Shown piece by piece: positions 36,702 to 46,201 of a stretch of DNA of 64,000 nt. The translations under genes and the position numbers were made by a program. Source of the DNA: Rhodoblastus sp963727035 (GTDB taxonomy: Bacteria; Pseudomonadota; Alphaproteobacteria; Rhizobiales; Beijerinckiaceae); the NCBI GenBank assembly GCA_963727035.1, contig CAVSEY010000003.1:1-64000 (forward strand), read 5' to 3'. Every line of letters begins with the position of its first letter. The first letter of the stretch is position 1. Under the pieces are notes generated by a model. It saw only the letters and a list, made by a program, of their open reading frames with translations. It was not told where the DNA came from and made no database searches.

Positions 36702-37045
36702 TCGGCCCTGGGTCGAATGTCCGCGTTTATCTGGCTTGCGGCGCCGTCGACATGCGCAAGGGCATTGACGGATTGGCTGCATTGGCTCAGGCGAGCTTGC
36801 GCCAGAACCCGGCTTCAGGGGCGGTCTTCGCCTTTCGCGGCCGGCGCGGCGACCGGATCAAACTGCTGTACTGGGACGGCCAGGGCTTTTGCCTGTTCTA
36901 CAAGGTGCTGGAGCGCGGTCGTTTTCCCTGGCCATCGGCGGCTGATGGAACCGCTCGCCTGACGGCGGCGCAGCTGGCGATGCTGTGGGAGGGTATGGAT
37001 TGGCGTCGTCCCTCCTGGTCGTCGCCGCCGTCGCGAATGGCCTGA
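36698..37045 (+). CDS. tnpB: IS66 Orf2 TnpB
   Basis: The 115-residue protein has the family pattern VRVYLACGAVDMRKGIDGLA, FAFRGRRGDRIKLLYWDGQG and FCLFYKVLERGRFPWP. It normally ends just after G-M/L-DWRRP; here a few extra residues (SWSSPPSRMA) follow, possibly from a small indel at the 3' end. It is required for transposition with TnpA and TnpC; its exact role is unknown. Confidence 0.9.
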   Translation: MIGPGSNVRVYLACGAVDMRKGIDGLAALAQASLRQNPASGAVFAFRGRRGDRIKLLYWDGQGFCLFYKVLERGRFPWPSAADGTARLTAAQLAMLWEGMDWRRPSWSSPPSRMA

Positions 37046-37108
37046 AAAGCAAGGCAACTCATGGCGAAATTACTTTTTGGAAAGCGGCAAATCAGTTAAA
37101 ATCCGGCC

Positions 37109-38677
37109 ATGAGCCAAGCCGTCGCCGACCTGCCGGAAAATCTCGAATCCCTGCGCGCGATCATTGCCGCGCAGGCGGCGGAACTGGCCGAGGCGAACCG
37201 CCGGCTTCACACGCGCGACACGTTGATCGAAAAACTGAAGGCGCAACTGGCTCTGCTGCGTCGGGCGCGCTTCGGCGCCTCCTCTGAAAAAGTCGCACGC
37301 GAAATCGAGCAGCTCGAACTGGCGCTGGAGGACATCGAAGCCTCGGCGGGCGAGACCGCGCCGCCGCCGGTTCGCAAGGCGGAGGCCGAGAAGAACAAGC
37401 CGGCGCGCCAGCCTTTGCCGGAGCATCTGCCACGTATCGACGAAGTCCACGAGATTGGAGATTGCGCCTGTCCGACCTGCGGCGGTCGCGACTTCCTGAA
37501 GGCCGGCTCCGTGGTCAGCGAAGTGCTCGATTATGTCCCGGCCTCCTTCCGCGTCGTGCGGCATGTGCGGCGCAAGATGGTGTGCAAAGGCTGCGACACC
37601 GAGATCAAAGCCGCCATGCCGTCGCCGCCGATCGAGCGCGGCAAGCCGGGTCCAGGCCTCCTCGCCCATGTGCTGGTGTCGAAATACTGCGACCACCTGC
37701 CGCTTTATCGCCAATCCGAAATCTATGCCCGCGAAGGCGTCGAGCTTTCCCGTTCCACCATGGCCGATTGGGTTGGTCAGGCCAATGCGCTGCTGGCGCC
37801 GCTGGTCGAGACCCTGCGCGCGCATGTGTTCGCCGGAAATCGTCTGCATGGCGACGACACGCCGGTTCCCGTGCTTGATCCCGGCAGGGGAAAGACCAAG
37901 GAGGGCCGGCTTTGGACCTATGTTCGCGACGGGCGTCCATGGGCCGATGAGACAGCGCCGGCGGTCGCTTATTTTTACAGCCCCGACCGCAAAGGTGAAC
38001 GTCCGAGAAAACATCTCGAAAGCTTCCGGGGCGTGCTTCACGCCGATGGCTACGCCGGATTCCGCCATCTCTATGAACCCAAAAAGCCTGGCGAGGCGCC
38101 GACAATCCTCGAAGCGGCCTGCATGGCGCATGCTCGCCGCCAGTTTTTCGACCTGACGGTCGCCGGCCCCGCGCCGATCGCGGATGAGGCGATCAAGCGG
38201 ATTGGCGAGTTCTACGACATTGAGGCCACGATCCGCGGCGCGCCGCCCGAACGACGACGACAGGTCCGGCAGGAACAAACCGCGCCGCGCTTTGCCGCCT
38301 TCCGCGGCTGGCTTGAAACCATGCTTGCTCAGCTGCCGCGAAAATCAGGAACGGCGGAAGCGATCCGCTACGCGCTGGCGCGTTGGACGGCGCTTGGCCG
38401 GTTCATCGACGACGGCACGATCGAAATCGACAACAACGCCGCGGAGCGCTCGATCCGACCGATAACTCTCGGCAGGAAAAATTGGCTGTTCGCCGGATCA
38501 GACCGCGGCGGGGAACGAGCCGCAGGCATATTGTCGCTGATCCAAACCGCCAAGCACAATGGCCTCGACCCTGAGGCCTACTTGCGAAGCGTCCTCGCCC
38601 AAATTGCCGACTATCCCGCCAAGAAGGTCGCCGACCTCCTGCCATGGGGCGACGCGTTCACGGCAAAGACCGCCTGA
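37109..38677 (+). CDS. tnpC: IS66 transposase TnpC
   Basis: The 522-residue DDE transposase has an N-terminal leucine-zipper-like helix (LAEANRRLHTRDTLIEKLKA), a zinc-binding segment (CPTCGGRDF and CKGC), then DDE residues in LHGDDTPVPVLDPG, VLHADGYAGFRHL and NNAAERSIRPITLGRKNW. The frame is full length and intact, so the element may be functional. Confidence 0.95.
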   Translation: MSQAVADLPENLESLRAIIAAQAAELAEANRRLHTRDTLIEKLKAQLALLRRARFGASSEKVAREIEQLELALEDIEASAGETAPPPVRKAEAEKNKPARQPLPEHLPRIDEVHEIGDCACPTCGGRDFLKAGSVVSEVLDYVPASFRVVRHVRRKMVCKGCDTEIKAAMPSPPIERGKPGPGLLAHVLVSKYCDHLPLYRQSEIYAREGVELSRSTMADWVGQANALLAPLVETLRAHVFAGNRLHGDDTPVPVLDPGRGKTKEGRLWTYVRDGRPWADETAPAVAYFYSPDRKGERPRKHLESFRGVLHADGYAGFRHLYEPKKPGEAPTILEAACMAHARRQFFDLTVAGPAPIADEAIKRIGEFYDIEATIRGAPPERRRQVRQEQTAPRFAAFRGWLETMLAQLPRKSGTAEAIRYALARWTALGRFIDDGTIEIDNNAAERSIRPITLGRKNWLFAGSDRGGERAAGILSLIQTAKHNGLDPEAYLRSVLAQIADYPAKKVADLLPWGDAFTAKTA

Positions 38678-38700
38678 CCGGACGGTTACGGATTGCGTTC

Positions 38701-38931
38701 GTGAAACGGACGCACAAAGGCCCCTTGCGAGACATCCTGGCGAAGAACATGCGCCAACTTCGTGCCGCGCGCGGGTTGAGCCAGGAGGCGTTGGCTCATC
38801 ACGAATGCGGCGTCAACCGGACCTATTTAAGCGCGGTCGAGCGCGCCGAGCGAAACGTGTCCATCGATAACATCGCCAGGATCGCGAGCGGCTTGCATGT
38901 CGAGCCGTGGACACTCCTCAAGGATGACTGA
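38701..38931 (+). CDS. Small XRE-family HTH protein
   Basis: The 76-residue product from GTG 38701 is mostly one Cro/CI HTH: NMRQLRAARGLSQEALAHHE, RTYLSAVERAERNVSIDNIA and RIASGLHVEPWTLL. ATG 38749 is an alternative shorter start. It abuts the right end of IS66, so its original upstream region may have been displaced. Regulators of this size often control a neighbouring restriction or plasmid gene; none is present here. Nothing is seen from 38932 to 39019. Confidence 0.7.
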   Translation: MKRTHKGPLRDILAKNMRQLRAARGLSQEALAHHECGVNRTYLSAVERAERNVSIDNIARIASGLHVEPWTLLKDD

Positions 38932-39019
38932 GCGGAAATTCGCGCTTCGGTTGTTAAAGGCGGCCGCTATAAGAGCAGCGCCCTTGATCGACGAGCTGAA
39001 ACGCATAGATGGCCTTATA

Positions 39020-40178
39020 CCAACGGCCTTTCAATCTGACTCGAAGGGGATTCCCATCCTGGTTTTGATCTGATTCCCTTGGCGCGGGGAGGATTTGCGC
39101 CATGCCAGCGACAGTGAAGATCAGGACGGATTATTCGGCTGTTGAACTTCGGCGTCTTGCGGCCAGTTCGAAAGACGCCAACCAAAGCCGGCGGCTGTTG
39201 TCTTTGGCGGGGGTGTTGGACGGAATGGGCCGAGCGGAGGCGGCGCGGATTGGCGGCATGGATCGCCAGACGCTGCGCGATTGGGTTCATCGTTTCAACG
39301 CGCAAGGCCCGGACGGTCTGAAGGATATTCGCTCCAAAGGCCATCCGTCCCGACTGGCGCCAGAGCAACTGGCTGCCCTCGCCGAGATCGTCGAGACCGG
39401 GCCAGACCGGGAAAAAAACGGCGTCGTCCGCTGGCGGCGGATCGACTTGAAGCGTGTCGTCGAGGAGCGCTTCGGCGTCGTCTATCACGAGCGGACGATC
39501 GGCAAACTTTTAAAAATGCTCGGCTTCTCGCACATCAGCGCCAGACCGCGTCATCCCGGCCAGAAGGCCGAGACGATTGCGGCGTTTAAAAAAACTTCTC
39601 GGCGACGCTGAAGGCGCATCTCGCACATGTTCCGGCGCGCAAACCCATCGAAATTTGGTTCCAGGACGAAGCGCGCATCGGCCAGAAGAACGGCCAGGTT
39701 CGTCAATGGGCCAAGCGCGGAACGCGACCGCGTCAGCCCGCCGACCAGCGTTACGAGAACGCCTATCTGTTCGGCGCCATCTGCCCGGCGCGCGGCGTTG
39801 GCGCCGCGCTCGCCATGCCCTACGCCGACACCGAGGCGATGCAGGCGCATCTGGACGAAATCTCCAGTCGCGTCGCGCGCGGCGCTCACGCCGTCCTGCT
39901 GCTCGACCGCGCCGGGTGGCACACGACCGACAAGCTCAATATCCCGAAAAACATGACCCTGCTCTTCCTGCCATCGCGCTCGCCGGAACTGAACCCCGTC
40001 GAGAACATCTGGCAGTATTTGCGAGCCAACGGGCTGTCCAACAGGGTCTTCGAGACCTACGACGACATCATCGAAGCCGCCTGCGACGCCTGGAACAAGC
40101 TCATCGCTTTGCCAGACGTCATTACCTCAATCGCTATGCGCAACTGGGCGCATAGCGGTCATGAATAAGGGCCGTTGG
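39020..40178 (+). mobile_element. IS630-family insertion sequence, copy 2
   Basis: The ends CCAACGGCC (39020) and GGCCGTTGG (ending 40178) are inverted and flanked by TA on both sides (39018-39019, 40179-40180). At 1.16 kb it has the same organisation as copy 1 but a clearly diverged sequence. Its right end adjoins a truncated ISAs1-type transposase. Confidence 0.88.
39102..40168 (+). CDS. IS630-family transposase, two frames joined by programmed frameshift
   Basis: The first frame (39102-39611) has the HTH segments RAEAARIGGMDRQTLRDWVH and PSRLAPEQLAALAEIVETGP. An A7 run (39588-39594) marks the shift. The second frame has Asp in IEIWFQDEARIGQ, Asp in LLLDRAGWHTTD and Glu in PELNPVENIWQYL, ending 40168. 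The layout is the same as copy 1 at 8274. Confidence 0.85.
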
Positions 40179-40400
40179 TATCAGGCGCAGCCCGGTATAG
40201 GACGGCGCGTAGCGCAAATGCAGGCCAAAGGCTTCGTTCAGCCGGCGGCGATGGGTGCGAATAAATTCGTGCATCTGCCGATATGAATTGGCGCCGGCGA
40301 CCATGCCCAGGATGGCGTAAAGCAGCACCGTCGCCAGTTCAAACCGGCGCCCTTCCTTGCGCCGATGATCCGGGATCGAGCGCAAAACCTCCAATAGCGA
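40179..40400 (-). pseudogene. N-terminal stump of an ISAs1-type transposase
   Basis: On the minus strand the frame reads SLLEVLRSIPDHRRKEGRRF, then ELATVLLYAILGMVAGANSY and the segment ending RYAPSYTGLRL, the conserved N-terminal domain of ISAs1/H-repeat transposases. It breaks off at the end of IS630 copy 2. The sequence beyond the other IS630 end does not continue it, so the rest has been deleted. Confidence 0.75.
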
Positions 40401-40484
40401 CCCTGCCGTGCGACAACCACCTCCGATTCGGGTTGTCGCTGATAGATTTACATATTTTCGCTCGCGGGAATCCCCGGGGCCCTC

Positions 40485-40757
40485 TCAAAGTTCAGAGGAC
40501 TGAACAGCCCTGCGCAGCCTGCCGCCGATGCACAAATCGTCGATCTTCAAATTGACGAGGTCGCATCCCCGCAGTTTGCTGTCGATCGCCAGGTTGAACA
40601 TTGCGAGATCGCGTTTGCGCGCATCGATTTGAAGGCGGGCCCGGATATTCCACACCTCCTTTGGCTTGAGCGGGCGCTTCTGGCCGACGAGCCGGCCCTT
40701 GTTCCACGGGGCTTGCTGATGGTCTCTTTGCTGGATGTTGGTCTTGGACATGGACAT
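40485..40757 (-). pseudogene. Fragment of a tyrosine-type recombinase/integrase
   Basis: The 90-residue frame starts MSMSKTNIQQRDHQQAPWNK and includes RLVGQKRPLKPKEVWNIRAR and LAMFNLAIDSKLRGCDLVNL. This resembles the N-terminal part of the small phage-type integrases found in mobile islands. The catalytic C-terminal part is missing: the frame runs into RRAVQSSEL and stops at 40485. Confidence 0.7.
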
Positions 40758-40949
40758 GACCTCCTTGTCCGACCACTCCCTCCCCAGCTGCCAGCTCTCT
40801 GCGGGCCTCCAGCATAACGCCCAGGCGGCGTTGACGCTCCGGACAGCAGATAGCGGCCCTTCAAAGGGGCGGCTGGTCGCCGGCTCTGCGTAGAGTAGGA
40901 GTGTGGCGCGGTGGCATTAGGCCGAGCATGTCTGTTTCCGCCCCTTTCG

Positions 40950-42874
40950 TCTGGCGGTGCCTTAGTGGCTCGTCCATAGCTCCCGTTTCCACACCCCCCT
41001 CATCGAACCGGACATGCAGATCTCCCGCATCCGGCTCTCGGACAAGACCTCACGCCTTCGTCCACGGCCCGTCGCGCCCAAGCCGGGACAGACGTACGAG
41101 TTCGAATTGCTCGTAGAGTTGCGAGAGTGGATAGCTCCCGCCCTTTCTTCGCCTGACATTGTGCTTGAAGCGCAACCACCGGCGCAACCGCATCGCCGCG
41201 TAGGTGTCGAGCGCCCGATACGCCTTGCTGAAGGCGCCTACGCTGAAGTAGTTCGCCCATCCGCGCAGCGTGCGGTTCAACTTGCCCACCAGCTTTGTGG
41301 TCTCTTGCCATGTGCATGATCGGACGGTCAGCGCGTGGACTTTCTCGACCGCGCGCTGGATGCTCTTCTTTGATGGCCGGTGGCCGATACGAGCTTGGCC
41401 GGTCCTCGTCGAATACATCCGCCCGAACGTGTATCCCAGGAAGTCGAACTCCCCTTCTGGCACTTTACAAATGCGTGTCTTTTCCTCATTCACCGTCAGC
41501 TTCAGCTTGCTCATGACCTCGCGCATCCGTTGCAAGGCGTCTTCGGCCTTGCCCCTTCTGCACAGGATCACGAGGTCGTCGGCGTAGGTCACGAGGCGAG
41601 AGCCGAGGCTTCGCTCCAGCCCGAACATCTTCCAGGCCAGCACAAACCGCCGCATGTAGATATTCGCCAGCAGCGGTGAGATGGGTGAGCCCTGCGGAAT
41701 GCCGCGCCGTTTATCCCGCGCCTCGGTCGTGCGCGTCTTCCGTCCTCGATCGTCGGTTTCTTCGACGGGGCAATCCAGCCACATCCTGATCAGATGCAGC
41801 ACGCGCCGATCAACGATCCGGCGCGATACCGACTTCAAAAGCTCGGCATGCGGAATGCTCCCGAAGTAGTCCGCGAGGTCGGCGTCCACCACTTCCGGAT
41901 GGCCGCGGAACAACAGCTCCTCCACCTCGACCACCGCCTGTTGGGCGTTTCGCCCGGGACGGTAGGCGTACAATTCCGGTGGAAGGTCGGCTTCAAAGAT
42001 CGGTTCCAGCACCAGCATCGCTGCTGTCATGCAGACTCGATCCCGCAGGGTTGAGATGCCCAGCGGCCGGAGTTTGCCGTTGGCCTTCGGTATGAACACA
42101 CGTCTGATAGGAGCCGGTTGGTAAGCCTCCTGCCTGAGCGCAAGCGCCAGTTCAGCCAACCATCGATCAACCCCATACGCCTCGACATCCGCGAAGTCCT
42201 GACCGTCCACGCCCGGCGCGCCCTTGTTGGAGCGGCACTGGGCATAGGCGTGCGCCAGAATATCCTTGCGGCTGAGCTTGTCGTACAGGGCGTAGAAGCG
42301 ATAGCCGGCTTCTGCCTTCGCTTTCGCGTGCAACGCCATCTGCAATTTCTGAACACTTTTCGGAGTTGATAGGTTTCCCAATCTCCAGGTCCTTCATCGC
42401 TTGCTGCGTCTGTCTTGAACTGAGGTCCCTTCCCTCTCCCGGCGTTACCCGGCTTCAGCGGTACTACGGACCTCTCCGTCACCCCACAGTGCCCGGCCTG
42501 TCCCTCGCGGGCGTCCGGTTGGTCATCCCTGACCACGCCGTGGGGCTTCCCGTGTTGCGTACGCTTTCCTTGTGTGCGTGCTGCCGTCAGTACCCCGGTG
42601 CAGCGACTGGACGTCGACTTCGCTCATCTCATCCAGTCGTATCAGCCTTCCCCGATCTGGCAGTCGGGTCGGCCTGCACATCGTCCTTTTCGAGGCTTGC
42701 TCGACGTTCACTCGCGTTGCGGCCCGCACACTCGCGCCGTCACCTATAAGCGACAGCTATCCGGGGGCTTCAGACATTTCGTTGCCTCCATGTCTGCTCC
42801 GGTTGCTTCCGGCTGGAGCGGGTCGCCGGGTGGGGCTTGCACCCACTGGAAAGCGCCGCCTTTTCACGGCGCAC
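40950..42874 (-). mobile_element. Group II intron with reverse transcriptase
   Basis: The 5' end is placed at 42874, where the minus strand reads GTGCGCC, matching the bacterial group II consensus GUGCG. The 5' structured region runs to the RT start at 42381. Domain V is recognisable at 41005-41037 (GAGCCGGATGCGGG ... GCATGTCCGGTTC, a stem with an internal bulge and small loop). The 3' boundary is set at about 40950 but could differ by 20-30 bp. No gene is recognisable immediately around the insertion point. Confidence 0.85.
41050..42381 (-). CDS. ltrA: Group II intron reverse transcriptase/maturase (LtrA-like)
   Basis: The 443-residue protein has RT motifs in order: PIRRVFIPKANGKLRPLGIS, YAYRPGRNAQQAV, VVDADLADYF, GIPQGSPISPLLANIYM, the catalytic LVTYADDLVIL and EFDFLGYTFGR. 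The maturase X domain follows (VGKLNRTLRGWANYFSVGAF). No HNH endonuclease domain is present at the C-terminus, so retrohoming would rely on replication forks or pre-existing nicks. The frame is intact and encoded inside the intron RNA. Confidence 0.95.
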   Translation of the reverse strand: MGNLSTPKSVQKLQMALHAKAKAEAGYRFYALYDKLSRKDILAHAYAQCRSNKGAPGVDGQDFADVEAYGVDRWLAELALALRQEAYQPAPIRRVFIPKANGKLRPLGISTLRDRVCMTAAMLVLEPIFEADLPPELYAYRPGRNAQQAVVEVEELLFRGHPEVVDADLADYFGSIPHAELLKSVSRRIVDRRVLHLIRMWLDCPVEETDDRGRKTRTTEARDKRRGIPQGSPISPLLANIYMRRFVLAWKMFGLERSLGSRLVTYADDLVILCRRGKAEDALQRMREVMSKLKLTVNEEKTRICKVPEGEFDFLGYTFGRMYSTRTGQARIGHRPSKKSIQRAVEKVHALTVRSCTWQETTKLVGKLNRTLRGWANYFSVGAFSKAYRALDTYAAMRLRRWLRFKHNVRRRKGGSYPLSQLYEQFELVRLSRLGRDGPWTKA

Positions 42875-43080
42875 GCCAGAAGCGGGAATTCGCGGCAGGT
42901 CAGTCCGGATTCCGGAATCGACCCCCAGGGGCTTGTCTGGTGTCGGCGTCTACCGTCTCTTCATGAACCAGAAGCAGTCGTTGCGCCCGCCGAGTTGATA
43001 AATTCGCATCGCGCCATAAGCCAATTTCGGCGAAAATTTTGGCCTGCGGTCGGCCGGCCGCCAGCGGCGTGGAAACGTAC

Positions 43081-44028
43081 TCAATCTGGAGGACCACGCA
43101 GAGCCTGCGGCGGCAAGTCGGCGCCGATCGCGACGACGGACCGCGCGGGCGCCGTTGGTCGAGGCGGCGCGTCCACCGGAGCCATGTAGCGCAATCCATC
43201 GGCGTTCGTGTACGGCGCCATCGGCCCAACATCTTCGGACGGGGAAAAGGCCGCCGGCGGCCGCCTCGCAGCGTGATGAGAGCGCCGCGCCTGAGTTCGA
43301 TGGCTGATGGTCTGCGGCGGTCGGGGCGATTCAGTCGCGATTGTTTCGGTCGCGCCGTAATCCACCGGAATGTCGATGACGACCTGCCGCGCATCGTTGA
43401 CGAGATCGTCGATGGTCGCGTCACCTCGGCAAAGTTTGATCCGCAGGGAGGCGGGCGCCGTCTCAGCGCCGCCTTCGAGCGGAATGCGCCGTCCATTTTC
43501 GAAGCTGCGCCGGGCGTCGTCGATATATTGCCAGGCGTAGACGCAGCGCAGCTTCTCGCCGCGCCGCCCAACCGCCACGCCGATCCGGCCATAGCGGTTG
43601 GAGAAACCGCCATTGGCGACCACTTGCATGCGCATGTCGGGAAACTGCCGCGCCAGCTCATCGCGTATTCCCGCTTCGCCAGGCTTCCAAACCGGGGTCT
43701 TTTTAGATGAATAGAGCGATTTGCCGTTCTGGACCGCGATTTCAACCTGACTCTCGCTTCCGGCCACGTCGGAGGCGAGATGGACGATTTGTGAATAGCC
43801 GTTGGGATAATGACGCTCGAACGCGGATATTGGCCGGCCGGCGCTTTGGGGCGTGCGGGCGAAGGCCAATTCGACGGCGATCGGGTGCGGTTTCGGATCG
43901 AACCTTTGTTCGGGCGGAGCGGCCGTGGCGAGCGCCATCATGTCGAGATTGCTCGCGCCGCCTTGTTCGCGCTCCTGGCATGCGGCGAGGGCCAACGCGA
44001 GGGGGAGAAGGACGAAGGCCTTTTTCAT
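43081..44028 (-). CDS. bcsN: BcsN, cellulose biosynthesis lipoprotein-like protein
   Basis: The ATG at 44028 is preferred over 44037 because of ribosome-binding site spacing. The 315-residue protein starts with a lipoprotein signal (LLPLALALAAC, lipobox Cys17). Segments ISAFERHYPNGYSQIVHLAS, ANGGFSNRYGRIGVAVGRRG and KLRCVYAWQYIDDA match the BcsN family of alphaproteobacterial cellulose operons. The function is unproven; it lies at the end of the bcs operon directly after bcsK (1-bp gap). The C-terminal 90 residues are Pro/Arg-rich and low complexity. Confidence 0.8.
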   Translation of the reverse strand: MKKAFVLLPLALALAACQEREQGGASNLDMMALATAAPPEQRFDPKPHPIAVELAFARTPQSAGRPISAFERHYPNGYSQIVHLASDVAGSESQVEIAVQNGKSLYSSKKTPVWKPGEAGIRDELARQFPDMRMQVVANGGFSNRYGRIGVAVGRRGEKLRCVYAWQYIDDARRSFENGRRIPLEGGAETAPASLRIKLCRGDATIDDLVNDARQVVIDIPVDYGATETIATESPRPPQTISHRTQARRSHHAARRPPAAFSPSEDVGPMAPYTNADGLRYMAPVDAPPRPTAPARSVVAIGADLPPQALRGPPD

Positions 44029-44029
44029 C

Positions 44030-46201
44030 TCAGCCATTCCTTTGCGGAGACGCGCCGAACGAGGGCGCGACCAGGGTCGGGAGCACGATGGGCGGCGGGG
44101 CGATGGGCGGCGGGGCGGCGATGACGGGGACTGGATCGGGGGCGGAACGGTCGTTGCGCGAAGGCGGGACACCGCCCGGCGGCATCGCGGGCGCGCCGTT
44201 CGGCGCGGCGACGGCGCTCGCTTGCGGGAGGCCCGCTGGTTGGGCGAATTTCTCGCCCGGCGTTTCGTCGCCGCGTTCGCTCGCCCACAAGGTCCCGGCA
44301 GGTGCCAGCTGTTCCGCGGCTGTTGGGGCGCTGGCGGTCGTTACGCCGTTATAGGCCGGCAGAAGAGCGAAACTATATCGCTCATAGGGCATCCGGCCGA
44401 CACCGGGGACGCGGCGGGCCACCAGGGGAACGCCTTCCGGAAAGGGCTCCGGCGCGAAGCCGCCGGGCGCGGCCGCCGGATCGGCGCCGACTAGCGCGTT
44501 GATCGCGAGCGGTTGCTCGACCGGGGCGAAGCGCAGGGCGTTTTCCGACCCAACCCGAATGGGGAATTCGGTCCGGCTGACTTTCGGCGCGTAGCCTCGC
44601 AGGTCGCGCCCGGCGGCGGCGTCATCCGGAGCCGCGACTCGGCCCCAGACATATTGGCGGGCAGGATCTCGGACATAGGAGCCGGGGAGGTAACTCGCGG
44701 TCGGCCGCGCCGCCTCCATCGGCGTCCACCGCCGCCCTTGGTCCCAGGTGTCACAAGGCGTCGGCGGCTTCGGTGCGGCGTCGGGGAACAGCAATTCGAC
44801 GACTTTCGGAAAAAGGCCGTCGTAACGATTGATCAATTGGATCGCGTCGCGCCGCTTTTTCAGCCTCATCAAGGTCAGGACGTAGCCATAGACGGTGGCC
44901 TCTTTCGGATGCCACGCGACCGCGCGCTCGAACCAGCGCAGCGCTGCATCGAACTGGCAGGAATTATAGGAGTACCAAGCCAGCGCCTGGGCGCCCTCGC
45001 CCGAGGCGGAAGCGAGAGCGACTTCCCCATAGCGCGTTAGCCGCCCCGGTTCGATATAAGGCGGAATCGGCTTGGTAAGGTCGGTTTCGAGCGTGTCGAT
45101 GAACAGGATCGAATTATTGACCAGTGGCTTGCGCCAGGCGTAGGCGACCTCTTCTGTCTCGCGCTTGCGCCCAAGCCAGCGCAGCGACAGGGCCACGCCA
45201 TGCGCCACCATCGAGTCGCCGCCCCGCGACAAGGCGAAATTGAACCAGTCGAGCGCCGACGAATAGACCTTGAGCTTGTAATAATACCAGCCGAGCAGCG
45301 CCGGTTGGTTGGGATCGGACGCGGCGCTGGCGAATTCACCGAAGGTTTTCAAGTCTTGGGAGTCGACCTGTTCAAGGCGTTCGTCATGCAGGAAAGCGGC
45401 GATTCGCGCGCGAGCTATATCGGGCGCGAGACTGTCGAATTCGCCATGGCCGGCAGAATCCTTGCGCGCCATCGCGAGCAATCGTTCGACCTCGTCCATT
45501 CGCAGCGAACTCATGGCCTTCTTGACGGTTGTCAACCGCAATTGCGCATTGGACTCGTGACCGAGAATCGTCTCGTAAACGGTCAGGGCGTCGGCGTCCT
45601 GACGCGACCTGTGATAGGCCTCGGCGATCGCCCACAGCACGTCGATATCGACTCCTTCGAGGTTCGCGCCTGAATCCTTAAGCGCCTGCACGATCTCGCC
45701 ATAGCGCTGCTTGCCGGCAAGGCCGAGGATCTCGTTGCGAAACAACTTGCCAGCGAGTTTTGCGCGCAGGTCGGCGGAGGGCTCCCAGCCGGGTTCGGCC
45801 TTGCGCCGCTCTGATATGGCCTCGCGCAGTTCGTCGAGCTTGTCCGCGGCATAGAGATCCCAGAGATCCTGTTCATCCTCGCCGCCGGGTGTGGCTTGCG
45901 CGTAATCGAGATCGGGGGGTGCCCAGTTCGGATAGAGCCGGCGCAGGCGTCGAAGTTCCGCCTGCGCGCGGGCGGTCTGTCCGCTCGCAGCGTAATAGCG
46001 CAAGGCGCTCTCGTCGACTTTACGAACGGGCGCGCCGGCGCGCGCGGGCGGCGTTGACGCGCCGGTCGGGGGGGCGGACGGGGCTTGGGCTTGGGCTTGG
46101 GCTTGGGCTTGGGCTTGGGCTTGGGCGAGCGCGGCCGCGGCGAAAGCCAGAGCGATCGCCATATACGCGGCGTGGCGAGGCGGCTTCAGCGTTTCGAACA
46201 T
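44030..46201 (-). CDS. bcsK: BcsK-type TPR protein of cellulose export
   Basis: The 723-residue protein has a signal peptide, then an Ala-Gln dipeptide run encoded by a GGGCTT hexamer repeat. A long TPR region follows (about residues 60-480, including SALRYYAASGQTARAQAELR and LAWYSYNSCQFDAALRWFER), with a Pro/Ala-rich C-terminus. No beta-barrel like that of BcsC is visible. In alphaproteobacterial cellulose loci BcsK replaces BcsC as the periplasmic TPR component. It overlaps bcsZ by 16 bp and is followed directly by bcsN. Confidence 0.75.
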   Translation of the reverse strand: MFETLKPPRHAAYMAIALAFAAAALAQAQAQAQAQAQAQAPSAPPTGASTPPARAGAPVRKVDESALRYYAASGQTARAQAELRRLRRLYPNWAPPDLDYAQATPGGEDEQDLWDLYAADKLDELREAISERRKAEPGWEPSADLRAKLAGKLFRNEILGLAGKQRYGEIVQALKDSGANLEGVDIDVLWAIAEAYHRSRQDADALTVYETILGHESNAQLRLTTVKKAMSSLRMDEVERLLAMARKDSAGHGEFDSLAPDIARARIAAFLHDERLEQVDSQDLKTFGEFASAASDPNQPALLGWYYYKLKVYSSALDWFNFALSRGGDSMVAHGVALSLRWLGRKRETEEVAYAWRKPLVNNSILFIDTLETDLTKPIPPYIEPGRLTRYGEVALASASGEGAQALAWYSYNSCQFDAALRWFERAVAWHPKEATVYGYVLTLMRLKKRRDAIQLINRYDGLFPKVVELLFPDAAPKPPTPCDTWDQGRRWTPMEAARPTASYLPGSYVRDPARQYVWGRVAAPDDAAAGRDLRGYAPKVSRTEFPIRVGSENALRFAPVEQPLAINALVGADPAAAPGGFAPEPFPEGVPLVARRVPGVGRMPYERYSFALLPAYNGVTTASAPTAAEQLAPAGTLWASERGDETPGEKFAQPAGLPQASAVAAPNGAPAMPPGGVPPSRNDRSAPDPVPVIAAPPPIAPPPIVLPTLVAPSFGASPQRNG
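46081..46125. repeat. Hexanucleotide tandem repeat (GGGCTT)7 in bcsK
   Basis: About seven perfect copies of GGGCTT lie just after the signal-peptide region of bcsK and encode alternating Ala-Gln. Copy-number changes by slippage would keep the frame but alter the length of the linker after the signal peptide. Confidence 0.9.

Larger units (their letters stand above)
36207..38688 (+). mobile_element. IS66-family insertion sequence
   Basis: The 2.48-kb element has inverted ends GTAACCGTCCGGT (36207) and ACCGGACGGTTAC (ending 38688); GTAA ends are characteristic of IS66. It carries the standard three genes in order. The flanks do not show an obvious 8-bp target duplication, so it may have been involved in a deletion. 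Confidence 0.92.

Noticed and set aside
36207..38696. Target-site duplication of IS66
   Set aside because: The 8 bases left (GCACTTTG) and right (GGATTGCG) do not match.
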